Below, piece after piece: positions 57,701 through 64,000 of a stretch of 64,000 nt of DNA. Position numbers and translations under genes: made by a program. The DNA is from Nereocystis luetkeana (taxonomy: Eukaryota; Sar; Phaeophyceae; Laminariales; Laminariaceae): NCBI GenBank assembly GCA_031213475.1, contig JARUPZ010000017.1, positions 7,642,167 to 7,706,166 on the forward strand, written 5' to 3'. Position 1 is the first letter of the stretch, and the number at the start of each line of letters is the position of its first letter. The notes beneath the pieces are model-generated. The model saw nothing but the letters and a program-made list of their open reading frames with translations, was not told the DNA's origin and did not search any database.

Positions 57701-59489
57701 ATCATATCAAGGGCATTCAGGAGGGACTACTATCCTTACTCTGTTTGATACAATCTATGTTCGTGTGAACCTCTTCGACATGTGTTTCTGCAGTCGTCCC
57801 CAGATTGTTGTCCGGGCAGATGTTTGATGACATACTAATAATTCTCAACTCGGAGGTGCCAATGACCGTGCGGCGACACGGTCCAATGCGATGACCTGAT
57901 GGTGCAAATGTACGAGTTGCATGTTATTTATCCTTACGCCATACACGTTTCGACGCAAGGCCTGTCGGGGTGACTTCCAAGCAGTTCATGTCAAATCTTG
58001 GTCGCAACGATTGTACCACAGCACCGAAAACAACAAAACAGACATGAGCTTCAAGAACACCAGCAGAAAAACAGGCGTAGGAAATGTGACACCTCACGAA
58101 ACCTGATAACAACGAAGAGACTACGACGGCACCCCATGTATACACAACCTACAACGGCACGCACTTGACAAAACGCACATTGACGTTGGTCATGATACAA
58201 ACTAAGGGTACATCAAGCTCCACTCTATCTTGCTATTAGAGCACAAAGTTGACTTCTTGAGCACAATATATAATACAGTAGTTAGCTTGTGTACAAGATA
58301 TCACTTCCGGCTAAACTTCCTCGCCCCAACGTAGATGCCCCCAAATCTTGACGGTGGTAATTCACGCACGGAGAAACGCCCCGTTGGTTTAACGCCGGAC
58401 GTTGAGTTTGCAAGGCTCGGAAAACACACGGCAGGCTTTTGCTCCTGACCATCTGCTCGCGTCAGGCACGGGAATGGATGTTAGCGCTTCATCTGAAAAC
58501 ATCTCCATACCCCAATATAGTTCGCGAAAGCCTCCCGCCTTACTGTTTGGCCGGCGTTGTACCACACCATACAGTGATACCTTGAAATAAATCTGTAGCA
58601 CGGATGGACGCATTGCAGACGAGCATATCTTCCACAAAAGTTGGTCAAACGGTAGGCCAGAAGCATTAAGTCCTTCTCTGGCTACCACAAAGATTAACGG
58701 TCATTTGTATGCACGCCGGCTAAGACAGAACACCGATATTGAGATATATCAATACGGAAACACTAGAGATTCTAGACGTCAAAATTTTCAACGGACCCTT
58801 CGCTGAACAGTCCCGCCAACAGTTTCACAAACTTTTGTTAACCTGTTTTTAAACCAGTAGGGAAACAGGTTATCAGCACAACCCATTTCAACTGCCGCCA
58901 GCCGAACACAATAACTAATCTCGTACCCGAGGGCCGAGAAATCGGCAACAAAATAAAGCTGGTGATCAAGATCCTTGATGAGGGCAGCCTTCGCTTTGCG
59001 GTGTTAGATTTCGAATAGAGGAAGAACGATGCCTAATCCCTGACGTCACAATCACCGCCGTGCTCCAAACAGACCAACTCTACACTCCTGGCTGTGCCTT
59101 TAAACACATAGTAACCTTTTTGTCTTTCCCGGCCTTTTTCCACGTGCCGGTTGACGAACGCAGTCACCAAATCATCCTGCTATGATCAGTGTATAGTTTA
59201 AAGGGCGTTCTATAAGAGAGTTGCCAGCCTAGTGGCATCTTTGATACCGCCATGCCAACGATCACCAGAGGCGGTTCAAGCGAAACGATCGGTCCGAAGC
59301 TGCCTTCGAATAGTCTGGGAATATCATCAACGTCTCCTATCCACCCGAAATACTAACGACGGCACAAATGTGTCGCTCGCACGAGGTCTACCGGGTTTCC
59401 ACGAGTGATCATAGTCTTGTTTCCCGGAACATTCCAGACAGTAATGGCCGGTCAAGCCTGAGTTATGCAGACACACCCCGAGCTCACCA

Positions 59490-59735
59490 GATTTGTTATC
59501 CTGTTATGTCAGTACGGGTTTCCACTGTTGTTGTCGTCGATGTACTGTACCCATAACCCGGTGATCGATCCAGTATTTGGGTGGAATCGCGCTGTCCGTG
59601 CGACGTTCGGATCCGCACGGGTCGACAGACCTTGCAGAGAAGGTTTCCACTACCTACCGAGTTTCTTCTGATAATATATCTTGTGGCGCCTGGATGTAGC
59701 ACAATATGGCAAGAGCACAGCAGGAGGGCGTTCAC
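59490..59735 (-). pseudogene. Minus-strand WW-domain gene, block copy C
   Basis: The minus strand encodes WVQYIDDNNSGNPY, then ITNL directly at a GTGAGC donor. TVWNVP lies about 60 bases further on, consistent with a WW domain split by a short intron. It aligns with 9,907-10,260. The intron position in the WW domain matches the plus-strand WW genes, so they probably share ancestry. Decayed. Confidence 0.45.
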
Positions 59736-59935
59736 GATATGTGTGCTCAGTGTAATTCGCTATTGGGGCGATGTGAGGGATACGCTTCACAGCGCACCGC
59801 TTAGCAGCGTGTTTGTGGTTTAACGGGACGAAATCGATTTGTGATGTATTTGGCACCGTCCAACCTAGCGTATTTCGGAGTGGATACATCGTTTTCCCCA
59901 GTGTTGTTGTTGTTCTCACATTAACTCACCATAAA

Positions 59936-60163
59936 ATGCAGTTCGTGGTCGCAGGACAGGCTCCAATAATACCTCTGGAGTGGAAGAAACACCTCGGTAG
60001 TGAAACAGAGGCAAAACACAAAACAAGCATACGCACTCCACCACTACTAGTGACTGCGGACACCAGGGAAGCAAAAGGGAGACTATTAATAGCAGACAAA
60101 AGCCTGAAAAAGAAGATGAAGCGAAACAAAAAACAAAACAAAACGAACAACAGAAGCAGGTAG
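59936..60163 (+). CDS. Possible small basic protein, 75 residues
   Basis: An ATG-to-stop frame reads MQFVVAGQAPIIPLEWKK, then TREAKGRLLIADKSLKKK and a lysine/asparagine-rich tail. The end abuts a GTAGGT that could be a donor. The segment is absent from block copy A, so it may be an insertion. The basic tail suggests nucleic-acid binding or a nuclear signal; no family is recognised. Confidence 0.35.
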   Translation: MQFVVAGQAPIIPLEWKKHLGSETEAKHKTSIRTPPLLVTADTREAKGRLLIADKSLKKKMKRNKKQNKTNNRSR

Positions 60164-60810
60164 GTAGGAAAACAAAAAATGTAAGATTTGGTGAGTATCC
60201 GTCGCTGTGAATGTAACAACAAACAGGACCACATGCTAAAAACAAATCAAAAGGCAACTTTGGCGCTCTTTTGATAGGCATATATTCATGAACAATATCG
60301 ACCGAAATCATTTGAACGTCCGCCACAACAAATAATTGTCACCCACAGATTTCTGGTTTTGATACTACGGCACCATTACATCGGTCCAAGCGGCAACACG
60401 CGGAGCCAGATGTAAAGAAGGACTACACGTCCTTCAGTTGTGTTCAGGGATGCTACCGACGATCCGCTGCATATGGGCAATACGCGACAAGTACAAGTGT
60501 GTAGACGATCATCTCAAAGCCCGACTATACCGGCGGTCACATGTAGAGCGTACACCACGCACACGTGCACGTATAGTAGTCGACGTGCTTCATGCTCTCA
60601 CCAGCATCTATCTGGCTCCGAACAGGTCGTGGCCCTAAACCCGCGGGCCCATCACGGGTGCTGTTGACATGGTTTCTCTTTGAACGCTGCCTATTATACA
60701 GGATACCTCTCGTTCGAACCTTGTCCGGCGACCCAGGTACAGCACGGGAAACGAACGGCAGCAACGGAGACACCGGAGAAGACCGTAAGTAATAACGGTG
60801 TGGTTCGAGG

Positions 60811-61061
60811 CGCTTTATGATAGAGGTACACTCCAAAATTTTCAGAGACTCCTTACTCCTCACTTGAGGGTCTCCATACCTCACCCGAAAACTGACTACA
60901 GCGAAATTCAAATTGCGTCACGATGAATAACCTCATGGCCCCAATATACGAACACGTCATTTTTCGAAACAAGGCTTGGCATTGCGACGGTTTTGGATTA
61001 AGAAGCCCCCTCATTCTGAATACGTTTCAGCTGAAATGTGCTACATCTATCGTAAAAAGCG
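60811..61061 (+). mobile_element. MITE family 2
   Basis: The ends CGCTTTATGATAGAG and CTATCGTAAAAAGCG and the interior match 34,339-34,578. It sits at the right edge of block copy C. Confidence 0.65.
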
Positions 61062-61069
61062 TCGTTTCA

Positions 61070-61940
61070 TATGTTGGCCGGGAAACTTGAACGGTGGGGG
61101 TACCGGGTGCTCGTCTTATGATAAGCTGGCAAAACGGAGTTTCATTGCTACTTTGATAGTCGTTGACCGCTGCTATATAGTCGACAAGTAAGGAGGTTGG
61201 CTGGTATTGCAGTGGCCATATATAATATATACTGTCATTCATTATCGTACAGAGGGCCTATACCATAAACGCAGAAAGTGGACGTCGGTTAGAAATATGT
61301 GTATGGCTTCGAGGCTCAAACACGCACGACGTTGCGACGGTCAACGATGGATTCCCAAGCGTTCATGGACAAGGTTGGAGCTTCTGACGGGTACAATGGA
61401 ACACTGAAGTGCTTACAGCCCTGGTCATATCGAATGGTCCGGATCTACTCCGGGGTATATCATTGTTTCGACGGAAAGGGTTTGGTGGCTCGTCCGCTGC
61501 GGTGAAATACCCCTACATGGAGCACTTACACCGTGGAAGCCGATTATGGTGACCCCACACACGTCGTTCGATTCGCTGCCATACATTGATCCCCAAGATA
61601 TTCACCAACACTCCTGTATGTACTTGTAAGCACAGAGAAGCTAGGATCGGAATCTACAGATTATACCGAGGCACACCTGGTAGTGCGCACTGTAAATCAT
61701 GGGTAAATACCTTCAGTATGCCTCCGGGACCGGTAGCATAGGTGTATGGATTATGTCTGAAGTAACATTATTGGAATTTATACGGGGTCATGAGTCCGTA
61801 GCCGAAGATTTAACAGTGGTTGCGGCCAAACGTTTAATAGGGGTATCCCCTGTTTTCCTTTCGGCTGAGTACTAGGGCCCTTCACTGTTTTGTTTTGTAA
61901 TTGCACGGATTGCACACACAAAGAAAGGGTCTTTCTTTGT
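61070..61940. other. No gene seen
   Basis: A plus-strand string AFMDKVGASDGYNG (near 61,355) looks coding-like but is short. Nothing else is supported. Confidence 0.35.
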
Positions 61941-62028
61941 TTTCAGCTCATTCTACGTTTTCTCAACATCAGATTTCACCTTCTGAGCAAACCAATCAAT
62001 CAGCAGTGTGGCCTGGGAACCCCACACC

Positions 62029-62517
62029 ATGTCGTCGTCTTCTCTTCCATTGACGTTTCTCGTACAAGTTCAACCAACAACGGTGACTGAGTTTGCTTCA
62101 AAGGTCGACTGCTGTGCATTGACCTGCCATTGCCCATCGGATCTAGACATACCCATCGGCTACGAGCTAGTGCACACGCCATTGGCCGACCGCAATGCTC
62201 AACTATCCTTTTGTATTTCGGTCGTTTTATGTTTCTCGCCCGAGGCACACCCCAGAACTGTCGACATCATCAGACAACAAGCTAATAATACTATCAACGT
62301 TGTTAGAACCCCGCCTAGCAGCAGAAGAAGTCGCCGCGGGCCACACCACGCGCATGTCGCAAGTCTGCGTAGGGCCGTGGCTACGGTAGTGCCTGGTATA
62401 GATTTTTCGGAGTCTTCTGCCCGTCATATATATATATATCAACATCACTTCTTCATTTTCTGCTGTGCTGTTGCGTATGGGTATTTCTGCGGTGTGTCTT
62501 GCGCGCCACGAAAATAA
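62029..62517 (+). CDS. Plausible single-exon gene, 162 residues
   Basis: The frame starts in good context (CACACCATGTCG) and is open to 62,517. It reads MSSSSLPLTFLVQVQPTT, DCCALTCHCPSDLDIP and GYELVHTPLADRNAQ, then an RRSRRG-type basic stretch. The last 40 codons run through a TATATA tract and are hydrophobic, so the true end may be at an earlier splice site (GTATAG near 62,396). Codons favour G/C endings. An acceptor (TTTGTTTTCAG, 61,946) upstream suggests a 5' exon. Not recognised. Confidence 0.45.
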   Translation: MSSSSLPLTFLVQVQPTTVTEFASKVDCCALTCHCPSDLDIPIGYELVHTPLADRNAQLSFCISVVLCFSPEAHPRTVDIIRQQANNTINVVRTPPSSRRSRRGPHHAHVASLRRAVATVVPGIDFSESSARHIYIYQHHFFIFCCAVAYGYFCGVSCAPRK

Positions 62518-62519
62518 GT

Positions 62520-63250
62520 ACGAGGCCATCTTGATGTCTTGCTAGTAGGATGGTCACGATGCTCATATATATTTGGACTTGAAGGGGCGGGGCCGATCCT
62601 CCCACAGATCACGCACCTTTTTTTTTGTTCACGTTTTTCTCTAAAACTATTTTTTGTATCGTTTATATATCAACCCGGATACCACCGACGACAAACAGCA
62701 CGTGAGTGGTGCAGGGCGCGTGCCAGCCGGTTATGACGCTATACACGCCTGCCACCCAACCGCCGGGCAAGAAGATACATCACGCGGGTGCTAGGGTATG
62801 CCCGCTGTGTATTCCTGTGGCTTCCAAGAACAATATTCCTAGAACAATATCATATTTACAAGGCGCTTCGCTCCGCGGGCGGCGTACGTTGCCCTCTACG
62901 CTCGCTCAGGAAGAAAAAGCACATCGGATTACGCGAAGCGGACAGAAGGTCGATGATTGAACATATTTTTTTATGATTGTTGTAGTTGCAACTTGGCGAC
63001 TTGATACTGCCAAGAGTCACATGCCGTACGTACATACCCCAGATAGGGTACTGATTTTCTTCTTCCGATATGCTGTATGATATGTACCTGGTATGTACGC
63101 ACGTGCGAGAAAGCACAGCACGGCACAGCAGCAGCACCGCAAAAACAATGAAAACGAAACCGAAAATTTTGGAAAGAGAAAAAAATTCCCATCCCCTCTC
63201 ATGTAATAATTGTCTGCCCCTGGAACACCTTGCACCAGTCAAAGAAGAAA
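62520..63250. other. Intergenic, weak frames
   Basis: Short frames on both strands. A TACCTGGTA palindrome lies at 63,085. It probably contains the promoter of the next gene. Confidence 0.35.
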
Positions 63251-63262
63251 TGAAATAAAAAA

Positions 63263-64000
63263 ATGAACAGCAGAGCTTCTCTCTCAGCCTCGTACGCCGC
63301 CCGCCCCTCTGTCGACCACCTCGCCACCGATTGGGGCCGGGTAAAGCTTTCCTCCCTCTCTGTCACAGTGATCCCCGTTGCCTGCCCCGCGTGAAGCCCG
63401 GTGCTCACCGTGACCCTCGTTCGCCAGCTCGACGATGTCGGTGGCCAGACGGGTGTTCGTCTATTTGGTGGAGTTCAGGGTGGTCGCAAAAATAAGCACC
63501 GCTTGAATGTAAGCTTCCAACCCCGAACGACCTTTATGGACTCGTACATACTAAGCCTATTTTTTTAGATGATGGCAAGGCAGAGCCCATTCGTGCTTCC
63601 CTTGTGTCTCGAGGCACACACGACGCCTAGCCACGAAAACCGCGACCGCGCTCCTTGCAACCCCTCCTCTACCCGCCAGCATCCGCCGACACCCGCGACG
63701 GCGCTGGGCTCGCCAGCGTCGCCGTGTTTCGACTACTCACACGCACACGAAACGGAAGAAAAAAGAAAGAAAAAAGAATTGAAAGTGCAAAAGAAATTTC
63801 AATCAGCCGGTGAAAAGAAGGGAAAGAGAGCCTCCCAAACCGAGAAAAAAACGAAAAAAAACAAAATCGACGTTTTCTTTTTCCGAGTTATTTTTTATAT
63901 TGTTTCGGGAAAAAAGTGTGGCACGAGAAGCAAGCACTCAAAGAAAGCAAAGAACGCGAAGAAAGCAAGGATCGTAGAAGCGACAAAAAATCGTGGGAGA
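63263..64000 (+). CDS. Multi-exon gene, runs off the window
   Basis: Exon 1 (63,263-63,340) starts at ATG, MNSRASLSASYAARPSVDH, and ends in phase 0 at GTAAAG. Exon 2 (63,428-63,508) follows TTCGCCAG and reads LDDVGGQTGVRLFGG and GRKNKHRLN, ending in phase 0 at GTAAGC. After TTTTTTTAG (63,568) a phase-0 frame stays open to the window edge. It is proline-rich at first, then strongly lysine-rich (KRKKKELKVQKKF). A later acceptor (63,580) would instead give a short end, AEPIRASLVSRGTHDA, then a stop, which has better codon use. I cannot decide between them. Unrecognised protein. Confidence 0.45.

Larger units (their letters stand above)
54400..60790. repeat. Multi-gene repeated block, copy C
   Basis: It continues from the WW gene: a 54.40-54.52 kb segment shared with 4.72 kb, then alpha (55.47-56.28), beta (56.34-56.76), gamma (57.02-58.2), delta (58.29-59.09), the minus-strand WW segment (59.33-59.89) and theta (60.2-60.79). 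The epsilon and zeta segments of A and B are missing. Extra sequence not seen in A lies at 54.6-55.4 and 59.9-60.2 kb. Except for the WW gene the copy is decayed. It may mark the original gene order. The family is not recognised. Confidence 0.65.

Overview
The window looks like nuclear DNA of a eukaryotic microbe, most likely an alga or other protist. Reading frames are short and split by GT-AG introns. There are tRNA-derived SINEs with A/B boxes and poly-A tails, several families of short inverted-repeat elements (MITEs), long microsatellites and a short interstitial TTAGGG tract. I see no bacterial operon structure, rRNA or CRISPR. A stramenopile is a guess, based only on the style of a decayed Tudor-like gene at 29-30 kb. 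No species can be named from the sequence.

Layout. 0-11 kb: decayed copy A of a large multi-gene block. Its WW-domain gene is interrupted, within an intron, by a 4.07 kb LTR retroelement (197-4270) that lacks recognisable pol. 11-17 kb: MITEs and a few isolated exon-like segments. 18-21.5 kb: a minus-strand host gene with cysteine pairs and a membrane segment, then a small plus-strand two-exon gene. 21.85-27 kb: block copy B. 27-36 kb: a SINE, telomere-like repeats, a decayed Tudor-like gene, a second WW gene copy, a spliced gene at 32.8-33.4 kb, an inverted MITE pair and fragment D of the block. 37-45 kb: a SINE-rich and satellite-rich stretch with a two-exon gene at 38.4-38.9 kb, two CCCGTCCCG minisatellites, a 45-base TA palindrome and a 1 kb TAG array with a MITE inserted in it. 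45.7-51 kb: small exon-like frames. 51.5-60.8 kb: block copy C, which begins with an apparently intact three-exon WW-domain gene (51,503-54,237). 62-64 kb: two plausible host genes, the last running off the window.

The central observation is the repeated block. The same ordered set of segments recurs at about 4-11, 22-27 and 54-61 kb, with a fragment at 35.9 kb. It includes a WW gene with an intron inside the WW domain, a minus-strand protein, several plus-strand proteins and a minus-strand WW protein. By-eye nucleotide identity is roughly 65-75%, and the same reading frames are conserved between copies. I do not recognise its family. It could be an old segmental gene cluster or a large mobile or virus-like element, so I treat the decayed copies as fossils. 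Most other coding calls rest on open frame, codon composition and splice signals, not on homology.
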